A stretch of DNA of 64,000 nucleotides from Bailinhaonella thermotolerans (GCF_003594875.1 NZ_QZEY01000027.1:20849-84848); one strand, 5' to 3'. Counted from the first letter of the stretch, positions 40,868-49,886 are shown. Made by a program: numbers and translations. The notes: a model not told the origin generated them from the sequence alone.

Positions 40868-41098
40868 TCAGGGCCGCTTGCGGCTCAGCGCCCATCCGGC
40901 GACGTGGCTCAGCCGGTCGGTCGCGGCGACCAGCTCGACGAGCTGGTCGGGAGGCAAGGGCTCCAGCAGATCGGCCAGCCGGGGCAGGTCGTCCCGGTGC
41001 GCCAGCGTGATGGCCCGCTGGGCGACCAGGGTGCGCGGCAGATCGTCGACGATCACTTGCAGATCCTGGCCGCACGGCGCGGCAGGTTCACGGGACAC
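40868..41098 (-). CDS. Small helical hypothetical protein (76 aa)
   Basis: GTG 41098; the product (LQVIVDDLPRTLVAQRAITLAHRDDLPRLADLLEPLPPDQLVELVAATDRLSHVAGW) is a tidy helical domain. It is encoded between the aldolase and the methylase; no family recognised. Confidence 0.5.
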   Translation of the reverse strand: MSREPAAPCGQDLQVIVDDLPRTLVAQRAITLAHRDDLPRLADLLEPLPPDQLVELVAATDRLSHVAGWALSRKRP

Positions 41099-41142
41099 AG
41101 GGCAACCCTTCGCGGCGTGGGTACGGGGGAGAGGGGTGTGCG

Positions 41143-41916
41143 ATCAGACCGCCCTTCCAGTATTACGGCAGTAAGGGACGGTTGGCGCCGCACATCGTGT
41201 CGCTGCTGCCGTCCCACGCGGCCTACGTCGAGCCGTTCGCCGGGTCCGCGGCCGTGTTCTTCGCCAAAGCCCCGGTGCCGATCGAGGTGCTCAACGACGT
41301 CAACGGCGATCTGATCGCCTTTCTGCGGACCCTGCGCGACCGGCCGGGGGAGCTGGAGCGCCTGATCGCGCTGACGCCGTACGCGCGCACCGAGCACGCC
41401 GCCGCCCGCCTGGGCGACGCGGCGGCCGCCGACGTCGAGCGGGCCCGGCGCTGGTGGATCCAGTGCATGCAGTCACGCTCGGGCGAGGCCGGCGGGTCCT
41501 GGCGGCGGCCCACGCACGCCATCGGCAGCTCCAACGCCCACACCGCCAAGCGCCAGGCGGCGCTGATGCACGCCTACGCCGACCGGCTGCGGGACGCCTA
41601 CATCGAGTGCTGCGACGCCGTAGAGCTGATCGGCCGGATGGACGCCCCTGCCACCGCCTTCTACGTCGACCCGCCCTACCTGCGCCAGGTCCGGACCCCC
41701 TCGGGGCGGTACGTGGCCGAGCTGGAGGACGAGGCCGGCCACCGGCGCCTGCTGGCGGCCCTGTCGGCCTGCGCCGGGACGGTGGTGCTGTCCGGCTACT
41801 GCTCGCCGCTGTATGAGGAGCTGCTGCGCGGCTGGGTGCGCCTGGACTATCGGGTCCGCAACGCCGCCTCGGACCTACGCCGCCACGCGGTGGAGTCGGT
41901 GTGGATCAACCGCTGA
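41143..41916 (+). CDS. D12-class DNA adenine methylase, start unclear
   Basis: In-frame from 41143 the protein reads PPFQYYGSKGRLAPHI (AdoMet motif I of the Dam/D12 class), then EPFAGSAAVFFAK, DVNGDL and catalytic DPPY (FYVDPPYL). The only in-frame start is TTG 41182, which would cut off motif I. A GTG at 41136 is in another frame, so there may be a one-base error at the 5' end or an unusual start. The enzyme would methylate adenine and protect element DNA from restriction. Confidence 0.8.
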   Translation: MRPPFQYYGSKGRLAPHIVSLLPSHAAYVEPFAGSAAVFFAKAPVPIEVLNDVNGDLIAFLRTLRDRPGELERLIALTPYARTEHAAARLGDAAAADVERARRWWIQCMQSRSGEAGGSWRRPTHAIGSSNAHTAKRQAALMHAYADRLRDAYIECCDAVELIGRMDAPATAFYVDPPYLRQVRTPSGRYVAELEDEAGHRRLLAALSACAGTVVLSGYCSPLYEELLRGWVRLDYRVRNAASDLRRHAVESVWINR

Positions 41917-41972
41917 CCTGCAGGCCGGCCCCGCCGGGCCGCCGCTCACCACACGCAAGGGGGAGGGAGCCG

Positions 41973-42689
41973 GTGGCCGAGGTGCTGCCGCAGGAGTACG
42001 TGCTGGTGCCGACCGAGCAACTGGAGCCGCATCCGGACAACCCGCATCGCGGGGATGTGGGCCTGATCGGCGAGTCGATCGAGCGCAACGGCTGGTACGG
42101 CGCCACGCTGGTGCAGCGCTCGCGGATGCGCATCATCGCCGGGGAGCACCGCTGGCGGGCCGCGCAGGCCAAGGGCCTGGCGATGACCCCGGCGCTGCTG
42201 CTGGACGTGGACGACGATCAGGCGCTGCGCATCATGCTGGCCGACAACCGGATCAGCGACTACGGCCACTACGACGACCCGGCGCTGGCGGCGTTGCTGG
42301 CCTCGCTGCCGGATCTGGCCGGCACCGGGTGGACGCCCGACGACCTGGCCGACCTGGACGCCGCGCTGCCGGCCTGGGTGGAGGTCGTCGGCCAGGAGCG
42401 CCCCGAGCGTGCCGAGCCGCCGGCCGCCGTACGCGCACCGGAGGAGGAGGCCGGGGCCGCGCGCGGCCCGCACCCGAGTGCCTCGTCGGCCGCCGAGGCC
42501 GCGGCGCCGGGGCCCGCGGCGCCGCTGACGCCGGCGTCGGCCTCCAGCGGCCGGGCCGAACTGCTGGTGGTCTTCGCGCCAGAGGAGCACGCCGAGGCCA
42601 TCGCCCTGATCCGGGCGATCCGTGACCGCGACGGCGAGACCAGCGTGGGCCGCATCGTGCTGGCCGCGCTGCGCGCGCACGCGACCTGA
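41973..42689 (+). CDS. ParB/Srx-type nuclease-domain protein
   Basis: The first about 105 residues (VPTEQLEPHPDNPHRGDVGLIGESIERNGW ... RIIAGEHRWRAAQAKGL ... LADNRISDYG) are a ParB N-terminal domain, including the GEHRWxA motif. The C-terminal half is a Pro/Ala linker and an unrelated alpha/beta domain (AELLVVFAPEEHAEAIALIRAIRDRDGETSVG). In phages such proteins lie upstream of terminase genes and often join with methylases, as here, and are not partition proteins. Confidence 0.85.
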   Translation: MAEVLPQEYVLVPTEQLEPHPDNPHRGDVGLIGESIERNGWYGATLVQRSRMRIIAGEHRWRAAQAKGLAMTPALLLDVDDDQALRIMLADNRISDYGHYDDPALAALLASLPDLAGTGWTPDDLADLDAALPAWVEVVGQERPERAEPPAAVRAPEEEAGAARGPHPSASSAAEAAAPGPAAPLTPASASSGRAELLVVFAPEEHAEAIALIRAIRDRDGETSVGRIVLAALRAHAT

Positions 42690-42696
42690 TCTTCTC

Positions 42697-42718
42697 CCGC
42701 ACGCGCACACGCGTGCGG
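42697..42718. repeat. Dispersed hairpin, copy 10
   Basis: CCGCACGC (42697-42704), loop GCACAC, GCGTGCGG (42711-42718), eight bases after the stop of the ParB-like gene and before the small terminase. Confidence 0.85.
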
Positions 42719-42742
42719 CCCGTCCGGTCCCGGGGGGTGTGT

Positions 42743-43258
42743 GTGACCGTCTCCAAGGCCCGCCAGGTGCAGATCGCCCAGCGCCGCACGCGCGCGGTGC
42801 AGATGCGCCTGGCCGGAGTCTCCTACGCCGTCATCGCCGACCAGCTCGGCTACGCCAGCGCCGGGGCGGCGAACAAGGACGTGACCAGGGCGCTGGCGGC
42901 CACCATGAAGGACCAGCACGAGTCCTCCGAGCAACTGCTGCGGCTGGAACTGGACCGGCTGGACCGGCTCATGGCCGGGGTGTGGACGCGGGCCTGCGGC
43001 GGCGACGTGAAGTCCGTCGAAGCCGCCGAGCGCCTCATCATGCGCCGCTGCGCGCTGCTGGGCCTGGACCTGATCCACCGCAACGGCGCCGGGGACGGGG
43101 ACGTGGCCTCGCTGCTGGGGTCGCTGTTCACCGCGCTGCAGACGCGGCACGCGCCGGCCGAGGTCGAGGTCATCGACGTGCTGGAGGCCTCGCCCCAGGA
43201 GGACGACGGCGCACACGCCCCGGAGGGCGCGGACGGCGCGGAGGGTGCGGCGGCGTGA
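42743..43258 (+). CDS. terS: Terminase small subunit-like protein
   Basis: The 171-aa protein has an N-terminal HTH (RRTRAVQMRLAGVSYAVIADQLGYASAGAANKDVTRAL), then a helical coiled segment, a typical small-terminase layout, and it is directly in front of the large subunit with a GTGA overlap. It would recognise the packaging start on phage DNA. GTG 42743 is the nearest start; GTG 42737 also possible. Confidence 0.75.
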   Translation: MTVSKARQVQIAQRRTRAVQMRLAGVSYAVIADQLGYASAGAANKDVTRALAATMKDQHESSEQLLRLELDRLDRLMAGVWTRACGGDVKSVEAAERLIMRRCALLGLDLIHRNGAGDGDVASLLGSLFTALQTRHAPAEVEVIDVLEASPQEDDGAHAPEGADGAEGAAA

Positions 43259-44550
43259 GCGCGCGGGCCCTGCGCCCGATCGTGCATTTGTCTCCCGCCC
43301 AGGAAAAATCCATCGCGCAAAGCACGGCGCGAATAAACCTGTGGACGGGAAGCATACGATCGGGGAAAACCATCGCCTCTTTGCTGCGGTGGCTCACCTA
43401 TGTGGTGTCCGCCCCGCGCGGTGGCCATCTCGTCATCGTCGGGAAAACCGCAGACACGATCAGCAGGAATGTTTTCGAGCCGCTGACGGACCCGTCGCTC
43501 ACCGGCCCCGTGGCGCGGCGGATCTTCCATACCCGGGGCGCGCCGACGGCCAATATCCTGGGCCGGAGAGTGGAGATCATCTCAGCGGCCGATGTGCGCG
43601 CCGAGTCGCGATTGCGCGGCCTGACCTGCGCAGGAGCCTACGTCGATGAGGTGACACTGCTACCGGAGTCGTTCTTTGAACAACTCCTGGCACGCATGTC
43701 CCTGCCCGGCGCGAAATTGTTTGGCACGACCAATCCGGACGCGCCTAATCATTGGCTGCACAAGAAATTCATCCGGCGAGCGTCCGAGCTGGACATGCGC
43801 CACTGGCATTTCACTCTGGATGACAACCCGGCGCTCGATCCCACGTATGTCGCGAATTTGAAGGCCGAATTCACCGGCCTGTGGTACAAGCGCTTCGTCT
43901 TGGGCCTGTGGGTAATGGCCGAAGGCGCGATCTATGACATGTGGGATCCGGATCGGCATGTGGTGACCGCATTACCGCCGATGGAACGGTGGCTGGCGGT
44001 CGGCGTGGACTACGGCACGACCAATCCCTTCAGCGCGATCTTGGTCGGGGTGTCGGTCCCCGACGAGGCCGGCCAGCGGCGGCTGTACCTGGCCAGCGAG
44101 TGGCGCTGGGACTCGCGCGAGAAGCGCCGCCAGCTCACCGACGCCGAGTACTCGGCCGCGCTCACCGACTGGCTCGACTCCGTCCCCGACGCCTACGGCG
44201 CGGGCACCCGCGGCGTGCGGCCCGAGTGGCTGATCGTCGATCCCAGCGCCGCGAGCTTCGTGGCTCAGCTGTTTCGGGACGGGTTCGCCCCCACCCTGGG
44301 CGCGAACCGGGTCAACGACGGCATCCGCACCGTCAGCAACCTGATCGCCGCCGACCACCTGCGGGTGCACGCCTCGTGCTCGGGGTTCCTGTCCGAGATC
44401 GGCAGCTACTGCTGGGACGAGGCCAAGGCCGACAAGGGCGAGGATCACCCCGTCAAGATCGACGACCACAGCCTGGACGCCGCCCGGTACGGCCTGCACA
44501 CCACGGCGGCGGCCTGGTCTCCGCTTCTGGTGCCCGTGCCGTGCGCCTGA
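43255..44550 (+). CDS. terL: Phage terminase large subunit
   Basis: Walker A GSIRSGKT (residues 32-39), Walker B AYVDEVT, coupling motif FGTTNPD and a C-terminal RNase H-like nuclease (VGVDYGTTNP, LIVDPSAAS, DHSLDAARYG) identify a full-length TerL (431 aa). It powers DNA packaging through the portal. The first about 725 bp (to near 43,980) are visibly poorer in GC and use AAA/GAA/TTT codons, while the nuclease part is GC-rich like the rest of the element, suggesting mosaic origin. Confidence 0.95.
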   Translation: MSARALRPIVHLSPAQEKSIAQSTARINLWTGSIRSGKTIASLLRWLTYVVSAPRGGHLVIVGKTADTISRNVFEPLTDPSLTGPVARRIFHTRGAPTANILGRRVEIISAADVRAESRLRGLTCAGAYVDEVTLLPESFFEQLLARMSLPGAKLFGTTNPDAPNHWLHKKFIRRASELDMRHWHFTLDDNPALDPTYVANLKAEFTGLWYKRFVLGLWVMAEGAIYDMWDPDRHVVTALPPMERWLAVGVDYGTTNPFSAILVGVSVPDEAGQRRLYLASEWRWDSREKRRQLTDAEYSAALTDWLDSVPDAYGAGTRGVRPEWLIVDPSAASFVAQLFRDGFAPTLGANRVNDGIRTVSNLIAADHLRVHASCSGFLSEIGSYCWDEAKADKGEDHPVKIDDHSLDAARYGLHTTAAAWSPLLVPVPCA

Positions 44551-44563
44551 CCCCTGCCCGACC

Positions 44564-44602
44564 CCCCGCCCTCCTTTCTCCTTCGCCCTGAGGAGGGCGG
44601 GG
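44564..44602. terminator. 12-bp hairpin after terL
   Basis: CCCCGCCCTCCT (44564-44575) pairs with AGGAGGGCGGGG (44591-44602), 15-nt loop, 14 bp after the terL stop. Confidence 0.75.
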
Positions 44603-44662
44603 TCCGGGTGGGCCGCTCCGCGCCAGTGCCCCCGTTCTCGCGCGTCGAGCCGCCCCCCATCC

Positions 44663-44704
44663 GTCCTGGCCGCCGGTGGTTGAGGGGCCGCCGGCGGCCA
44701 GGAC
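44663..44704. terminator. 14-bp hairpin before 44794
   Basis: GTCCTGGCCGCCGG (44663-44676) pairs perfectly with CCGGCGGCCAGGAC (44691-44704). Second hairpin in the 243-bp gap between terL and the next gene. Confidence 0.7.
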
Positions 44705-44793
44705 ACCTGACCGGGCCCCTGCGGCGCCGCCGCGCACTGGCCTCCGCTCCCCGTCGGCGCAGCGCCGACCCCGTCCTGCTCACGGAAGGCGCC

Positions 44794-45267
44794 ATGGCCG
44801 ACTTCTGCTTCAACGTCAGTTTGGGCCGCGTCGCCGAGCTCTATCACCGCGTCAAGATCGGCGACCCGTCCGGATGCGCCCTGGTCATCGTGGCCCTGGC
44901 CGCCGCCGGCATCGAGTCCGACGCCGTGCTCAAGGACAAGGACACCCTGGCCGATGTGGTCGCGGGCTCCACCAACGAGGCGACCAACGCCGGCTACAGC
45001 CGCAGGGCCCTGGGCTCCATCGACCTGGTCGCCCTCGCGCCCGACGACGTCAACGACCGCCTGGACCTCGACATCCCCGACCAGACGTGGACCAATGTCC
45101 AGTCCGCCGGAGGGGCGTGGGCCAAGCTGGTGATCTGCTACCGGCCCGCCGCCGCCTCGGCCGACAGCGCGATCATCCCGATGACCTGCCATGACTTCGC
45201 GGTCACGCCGGATGGCTCCAACATCGTCATGCAGGTGGACGCGGCCGGCTTCTTCCGCGCCACCTAA
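44794..45267 (+). CDS. Phage structural-region hypothetical protein (157 aa)
   Basis: A beta-rich protein without membrane segments, reading FCFNVSLGRVAELYHRV ... LVIVALAAAGIES ... AIIPMTCHDFAVTPDGSNIVMQVDAAGFFRAT. Proteins with this FNxSxGRVAELYxRV start occur in actinophage structural operons. ATG 44794 follows ACGGAAGG. Probably a minor virion protein; not a known capsid or tail tube. Confidence 0.65.
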   Translation: MADFCFNVSLGRVAELYHRVKIGDPSGCALVIVALAAAGIESDAVLKDKDTLADVVAGSTNEATNAGYSRRALGSIDLVALAPDDVNDRLDLDIPDQTWTNVQSAGGAWAKLVICYRPAAASADSAIIPMTCHDFAVTPDGSNIVMQVDAAGFFRAT

Positions 45268-45282
45268 GCGCCGGACGCCGCC

Positions 45283-46581
45283 GTGGCCATCTCGACCGCC
45301 CCCGGGCCCGCCCCGGTCAGCGCCCTGTTCGGGACCGCCACCACCGCGCCCATGACCTTCAGCGCGGGCACCACGTTGGTCGCGGTGGTGATCTCGGAAG
45401 GTTCATCCTCCGAGGTGGCCATGGCGTCCAGCCCCGCCCTGGACTGGATCTACCAGGTGGGGACCGGCCCGGCCGTGGCCCCGCGCGTGGAGATCCATGC
45501 GGCGCGGGTGACGGCGACCGCCAGCACGACCGTCTCGGTGACGGGCAGCGACCCGGTGATGATGAAGGTGTACGCCTTCCACGGCGTTGACGGCGATCTG
45601 GTCGGCGACGTCGCCTTCGCCAGTACCGCCGACCACACCCAGAGCACCTACAGCATCGGCCTGGCGGTGCCCACCGCCGGATCCTGGGTGGTGGGCGCCG
45701 CCCAGGAGTACAGCCTCAACGGCACCGTGTCCTCCGCCGACGCCACCGACCAGCTCATCCTGCCCGGAGAATTGCAGGGCCTGGCGCTGCGCAAGGGCGC
45801 GGCCACCACGGGCCCGAACCAGGTCGTCCCGGTCACGGTCACCAGCACCTCCATCTTCCCGAGGTGGGGACTGGCGCTGCTGGCGCTGCTGGCCGCCGAC
45901 GAGCTCACCCAGCCGCTGAGCCGCGCCGCGCACGGCGGCACCGCCTGGCCCCTCAGGCCGGCCCGGGTGCGTCTTCTGGGACGGGGGAGTGGGACCGGCC
46001 AGGCGCTGCCCCTGCGGGCGTCGCGTCCGGTGCGGCCCGCGGCCGCCACGCACACCGTGCGACCGCTCGGGGCCCGCAAGGAGCGGCCGCTGCAGGGGGC
46101 CTCGCACGGCGGTACGGCCCGCCCGGTGATGGCCGCGCACGCCGCGGCGGCCGGGACCGCGATCGAGACCGGCCAGGCCCGTCCGCTCGACAGCACCCCC
46201 GGGATCGGCCGGGCCGCCCAGCTGGGACAGGCCCGGATGCTGACACCCGCCAAGGCCTCGCCGTGCGGGCCGGCGTCGATGACCGGGCAGTGCGCCAAGG
46301 CCGTCGTCCTGCGCTCGGCCACGCTCACCCCGGCCACGCTCGACGTGGCGGCGGCTCCGCTGGGGCGCGGCAAGATCGCCCCGGTGGGGCGGGCCGGACA
46401 GGCCGGCGTGGCCCGCCTGGTCGGCACCGCGCCCTTCCAGATCGGCGCGCTGGCCCCGGCGGCCACCACGGGTACGGCGCTGCCGATCCGCCGGCGCGGC
46501 CGCGTCCTGGCCCCGCGCGGGCCGATCCGCGCCTGGGCGGCGGAGCCGCCCGCGTCCGCGTGGCGGGCCCGCCTCGGCTGA
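45283..46581 (+). CDS. Virion-like protein with ARPL repeats, copy 1 (432 aa)
   Basis: The N-terminal about 205 residues are a beta-sandwich (TFSAGTTLVAVVISEG ... TVSVTGSDPVMMKVYAF ... GSWVVGAA) of the type found in phage fibre or decoration proteins. The remainder is a repeat array with period about 20 built around (A/G)xARPLxxxKxRPLxxA, ending RAWAAEPPASAWRAR. Related in both halves to the next gene. GTG 45283 follows the previous gene closely. Likely exposed on the virion. Confidence 0.65.
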   Translation: MAISTAPGPAPVSALFGTATTAPMTFSAGTTLVAVVISEGSSSEVAMASSPALDWIYQVGTGPAVAPRVEIHAARVTATASTTVSVTGSDPVMMKVYAFHGVDGDLVGDVAFASTADHTQSTYSIGLAVPTAGSWVVGAAQEYSLNGTVSSADATDQLILPGELQGLALRKGAATTGPNQVVPVTVTSTSIFPRWGLALLALLAADELTQPLSRAAHGGTAWPLRPARVRLLGRGSGTGQALPLRASRPVRPAAATHTVRPLGARKERPLQGASHGGTARPVMAAHAAAAGTAIETGQARPLDSTPGIGRAAQLGQARMLTPAKASPCGPASMTGQCAKAVVLRSATLTPATLDVAAAPLGRGKIAPVGRAGQAGVARLVGTAPFQIGALAPAATTGTALPIRRRGRVLAPRGPIRAWAAEPPASAWRARLG

Positions 46582-46596
46582 TCGTGAGGGGGCACG

Positions 46597-47928
46597 GTGC
46601 CGCTCAGCGCGCTGACCTCTCCGCCCCTGGTCTTCGTCGAGGGCGGGTCGCTGATCAGCACCGCCGCGTTCGCGGCTCCGGCCGGCTCGCTCCTGGTCGC
46701 CGTGCTGATGGCCGAGGAGGCCTCGGCCGCGCTGACGGTGTCCTCCAGCCCCGCGCTGACCTGGACCAGCCGGGCCAAGACCACCGCACCCCTGGGCCAG
46801 GTGCGCATCTACACCGCCGCCGTGCCCGCCGCCCAGGCCGCGCTGACCGTGAGCGGCCAGACCAACCAGGACGACCTGGGGCTCAAGGTGTTCGCCTTCG
46901 GGGGCGCCGACCTGGCCATCCCGGTCGGGCAGGTCTACCAGAGCGCCACCAACGACGGCTCCGGCAGCATCACGCCGACCCTGTACTCCTCCAGCGTGGC
47001 GGGGACCTGGACCGTGGGCGGCGCGACGGAGTTCTCCGCCAACGGCACCCTGACCTCGACCGACGTGGGCGAAGCGTTCAAGGTCTACCTGAACGTGGAC
47101 GGTATCGCGCTGCGCAAAGCGGCGCCCACCGCCACGGCCGGCACGCCCGTCACGCTGCACGCGTCCACGTCGGCCACCTCGGGGCGCAACTGGGCGATGG
47201 CCGCGATCGAGGTGCGGCCCGCGCCGGGATCGGCACCGGTTCTGACCCCGGCGGCCCAGCTCGCCATAGTCCGCCCGCTGCCCCGGAGCAAGGCCCGCCC
47301 GACGGCGGCGGGCGCCGAGGCCGCGTCCGTCCTCCCCCTGCGGGCCGCCACGTCTGCGCCGCTACTGGCCGCGCTCCAGACCACCCAGGCCCGGCCGTTG
47401 CCCGCCGGCAAGCGACGCCCGCTCGGCGGCGCCCACGCCGGCCAGGTCGCCTCTTCGCCCGGCGCGGCTCACGCCGTGGCGATCACGGGCCCCTCCACCG
47501 CCGAGGCGGCACTGCCGGTGTCGGGCCAGCGGCGGATCGGCGCGGTCGTCGAGGCCGGGGACTGCCGGCCGCTGCTGCCGTCCAAGAGCCGCCTCCTGGC
47601 GCCCGCCGCGCATCTGGCCGGCGCCGGCGCCGTACGCCGGGGCCGCGGCGGCGCGCTCGCGCCCGTCCCGGTCTCGTCGAGCGTGGTGCCCTTCGGCGCG
47701 CGCAAGGACCGCGCGCTGCCCCCGGCGGGGCACACGTCCACGGCGGCGATGATCCGTCCGCTGCCGCCGCAGTTCGTGCCGCTGCTCCCGGCCCTGACCG
47801 CCGGCCAGGCCCGCCCGCTGGGGCGGCCGAGCGCCCCGCTGGCGGCCCGGGGCCCCGTGCGCCTGTTCGGCCTGCGCGCCTCGGGCCGCGCCTGGCGTGC
47901 CTGGCGGGCGGGCCCGCCCGAGGACTGA
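46597..47928 (+). CDS. Virion-like protein with ARPL repeats, copy 2 (443 aa)
   Basis: Paralogue of the preceding gene: beta-sandwich (FVEGGSLISTAAFAAPAGSLLVAVLMAEEASAALTVSS) and a C-terminal repeat zone (TQARPLPAGKRRPLG, GQARPLGRPSAPLA) ending RASGRAWRAWRAGPPED. GTG 46597 after GAGGGGGCACG. The arrays are basic and Pro/Leu-rich and may contact DNA or the host envelope; not known. Confidence 0.65.
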   Translation: MPLSALTSPPLVFVEGGSLISTAAFAAPAGSLLVAVLMAEEASAALTVSSSPALTWTSRAKTTAPLGQVRIYTAAVPAAQAALTVSGQTNQDDLGLKVFAFGGADLAIPVGQVYQSATNDGSGSITPTLYSSSVAGTWTVGGATEFSANGTLTSTDVGEAFKVYLNVDGIALRKAAPTATAGTPVTLHASTSATSGRNWAMAAIEVRPAPGSAPVLTPAAQLAIVRPLPRSKARPTAAGAEAASVLPLRAATSAPLLAALQTTQARPLPAGKRRPLGGAHAGQVASSPGAAHAVAITGPSTAEAALPVSGQRRIGAVVEAGDCRPLLPSKSRLLAPAAHLAGAGAVRRGRGGALAPVPVSSSVVPFGARKDRALPPAGHTSTAAMIRPLPPQFVPLLPALTAGQARPLGRPSAPLAARGPVRLFGLRASGRAWRAWRAGPPED

Positions 47929-47939
47929 GGGGAGGCCCG

Positions 47940-48233
47940 GTGGAGCCGATCAGCTCGCTCTCACGCGAGTACCTGTACTTCGTCATCCAGGGCGCGGCCG
48001 GCTTCGAGCCGGTGGAGGTGGCCTTCACCGCCCCCGGCGTCGAGCCGACGAGCGGCCAGTGGCAGGCCGCCTCCTGGACCTCGCCGTCGGCCGACGGCCT
48101 GCCGCGCGCCCGGATCCTGGTCGGCCCCGGATCGCCGGTGGTGCTCACCGACGGCACCTACCAGGCGTGGGTCCGCATCACCGGCACCGTCGAGCAGCCG
48201 GTCCTGCCCTGCGGCCTGATCCCCGTCACCTGA
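47940..48233 (+). CDS. Small phage head/tail-region protein (97 aa)
   Basis: GTG 47940 follows GAGGGGAGGC. Beta-rich product (REYLYFVIQGAAGFEPVEVAFTAPG ... GTYQAWVRITGTVEQPVLPCG) typical of small actinophage structural-operon proteins (Ig-like fold). Likely a minor structural or decoration protein. Confidence 0.65.
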   Translation: MEPISSLSREYLYFVIQGAAGFEPVEVAFTAPGVEPTSGQWQAASWTSPSADGLPRARILVGPGSPVVLTDGTYQAWVRITGTVEQPVLPCGLIPVT

Positions 48234-48254
48234 CCTTTTGAGCTGGGAGAAATC

Positions 48255-48506
48255 GTGAACAAGGCCCCTGCGGTCGGCTCCATCGTGCACTACACCTCCT
48301 ACGGCACGCCCGGCGGGGAGTACACGCGCACCTGCCGCGCGGCGATCGTCACCGAGGTCGGCCAGGACGGCTGGACCCTCGGCCTGGCCGTCTTCAACCC
48401 GACCGGCACGCACTACGCCCGCGGGGTCGGCCGCTCGGACCAACTGCCGGCCTCCGACGCGCATCCGGGCGGCAGCTGGCACTGGCCCGAGCGGGTCCTG
48501 GGTTAG
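48255..48506 (+). CDS. Small phage structural-region protein (83 aa)
   Basis: GTG 48255 behind GCTGGGAGAAAT. SIVHYTSYGTPGGEY is a recurring motif in small proteins of actinophage structural operons, often near portal or tail genes. Function unknown; compact beta-fold likely. Confidence 0.65.
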   Translation: MNKAPAVGSIVHYTSYGTPGGEYTRTCRAAIVTEVGQDGWTLGLAVFNPTGTHYARGVGRSDQLPASDAHPGGSWHWPERVLG

Positions 48507-48518
48507 CCCCACCGCTGC

Positions 48519-48538
48519 CGCACGCGTGCGCGCGTGCG
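48519..48538. repeat. Dispersed hairpin, copy 11
   Basis: CGCACGC (48519-48525), loop GTGCGC, GCGTGCG (48532-48538), 13 bp after the stop at 48506. Confidence 0.85.
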
Positions 48539-48552
48539 TGTCCTGCCCCGCC

Positions 48553-48604
48553 GGAGGACCCTCGGCCGCCCCGCTCGTCGGCGGCGGGTCCTCCTCACCT
48601 GAGA
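48553..48604. terminator. GGAGGACCC/GGGTCCTCC hairpin before portal
   Basis: GGAGGACCC (48553-48561) pairs with GGGTCCTCC (48596-48604). Could terminate upstream transcription or form the leader of the portal message. Confidence 0.5.
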
Positions 48605-48613
48605 TGAGGTGTG

Positions 48614-49784
48614 ATGCCGCTCCCCACGACGGACCAGGAGTGGCCGCCGCCGCACACCCGCCCTGAGCAGCGGCTGTACGCGCAGTGGGGGGCCTGGTAC
48701 AGCGGCGACCCGGACCGGCTGGGCCAGGTGTACGGCGCGGGCGCGGTGCCGGGGCTGGGACTGGACCTCAAGGGATACGACCGCCCGCTGCAATATGCCG
48801 GTGGCGTCGTGGGCCGGGTCGCCCGCTGGTTCTGGGGCGCCCCGACCCCGGCCGGACAGAGCAGGAGCACCAAACTCCATGTGCCCATCGCCTCCGACAT
48901 CGCCGCCACTTCCGCCGACTTGTTGTTCTCGGAGCCGCCGACCCTGCGCGTACCGGGCACCAAGGCGCAGCGGCGCCTGGACCAGGTGCTGGCCGAGGGC
49001 GGGGTCTACGGCGTGCTGCTGGAGGCCGCGGAACTGGCGGCCGCCTACGGAGGGGCGTACTTAAGGGCCGGCTGGGACACCACCATGCACGACTTCCCGG
49101 TGCTCGACGTGCTCCCGGCCGATGCGGGGATCCCAGAGTTCGTCTGCGGCCGGTTGTACGCGGTGACGTTCTGGCGGGTCCTGAGTGAAGATCACCGCCA
49201 GGTGTGGCGGCATTTGGAACGGCACGAGCTCGGCCGGGTGTTCCACGGCCTCTACCTCGGCGACCCGGATCGGCTGGGTTACCAGGTGCCACTGGAGGAC
49301 CACCCCGAGACCGCGGGGTTCGCGGCGATGGTGGACAGCGACGGGGGCTTCGACAGCGGCTTCTCCAAGGGCCTGCTGGTGTCCTACATCCCCAACATGC
49401 GCCCCCACAGGACGTTGCGCGGGACCAGCCTGGGGCGCAGCGACTACGCGGGCGTCGAGATGCTGATGGACGCTCTGGACGAGACCTACACCAGCTGGCT
49501 ACGGGACCTGCGGCTGGCCAAGGCGAGGATCATCGTCCCGGAGGTCTTCCTCGCCAACACCGGCCGGGGCCGGGGCAGCTGGTGGGACCCCGATCGCGAG
49601 ATCTACAGCGGCCTGGGGATGCTCCCGGCGCCGGACGGCAGCGCCGGGAACATGATCACGCTGTCGCAGTTCGCGATCCGGGTGACCGAGCATCTGGAGA
49701 CCGCGCGCAGCCTGACCGCGCAGATCCTGCGCGGCGCCGGCTACAGCGTGCAGTCCTTCGGGGAGGCCGGGCAGGAGGGGGCGG
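48614..49784 (+). pseudogene. Phage portal protein, 3'-truncated
   Basis: About 390 residues match a siphophage portal protein: DRPLQYAGGVVGRVARWFWG, KLHVPIASDIAATSADLLFSEPP, RGTSLGRSDYAGVEMLMDALDETYTSWLRDLRLAKARIIVPE and ILRGAGYSVQSFGEAGQEG. In related portals the last motif is followed by TATEVxAR and a further about 100 residues. Here homology stops at about 49,784 and the downstream coding shifts to the Ro60 frame. The reading frame stays open to 51,193 but the rest is a meaningless shadow of the neighbouring gene. Portal function is probably lost. Confidence 0.85.
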
Positions 49785-49790
49785 CCGCCC
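49779..49790. other. 12-bp palindrome at portal/Ro60 junction
   Basis: GGGCGGCCGCCC is a perfect palindrome (containing a NotI site) exactly where portal homology ends and Ro60 homology begins. It may have served as recombination or misassembly point. Confidence 0.7.
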
Positions 49791-49886
49791 GCCGATCTGC
49801 TCGACCGGCTCTCGGCCGAGCAGCGGGAGGCCCTGACGCCGCAGGAGATCGAGGTCCTGCCGTGGATCTGGTCCTGGCGGCAGGGC

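Noticed and set aside
41973..42689. ParB-domain protein as the partition protein of the element
   Set aside because: It lies beside methylase and terminase with no parA or parS nearby; phage ParB-like nucleases occur in this place, and a true parABS locus is at 3.6-5.4 kb.
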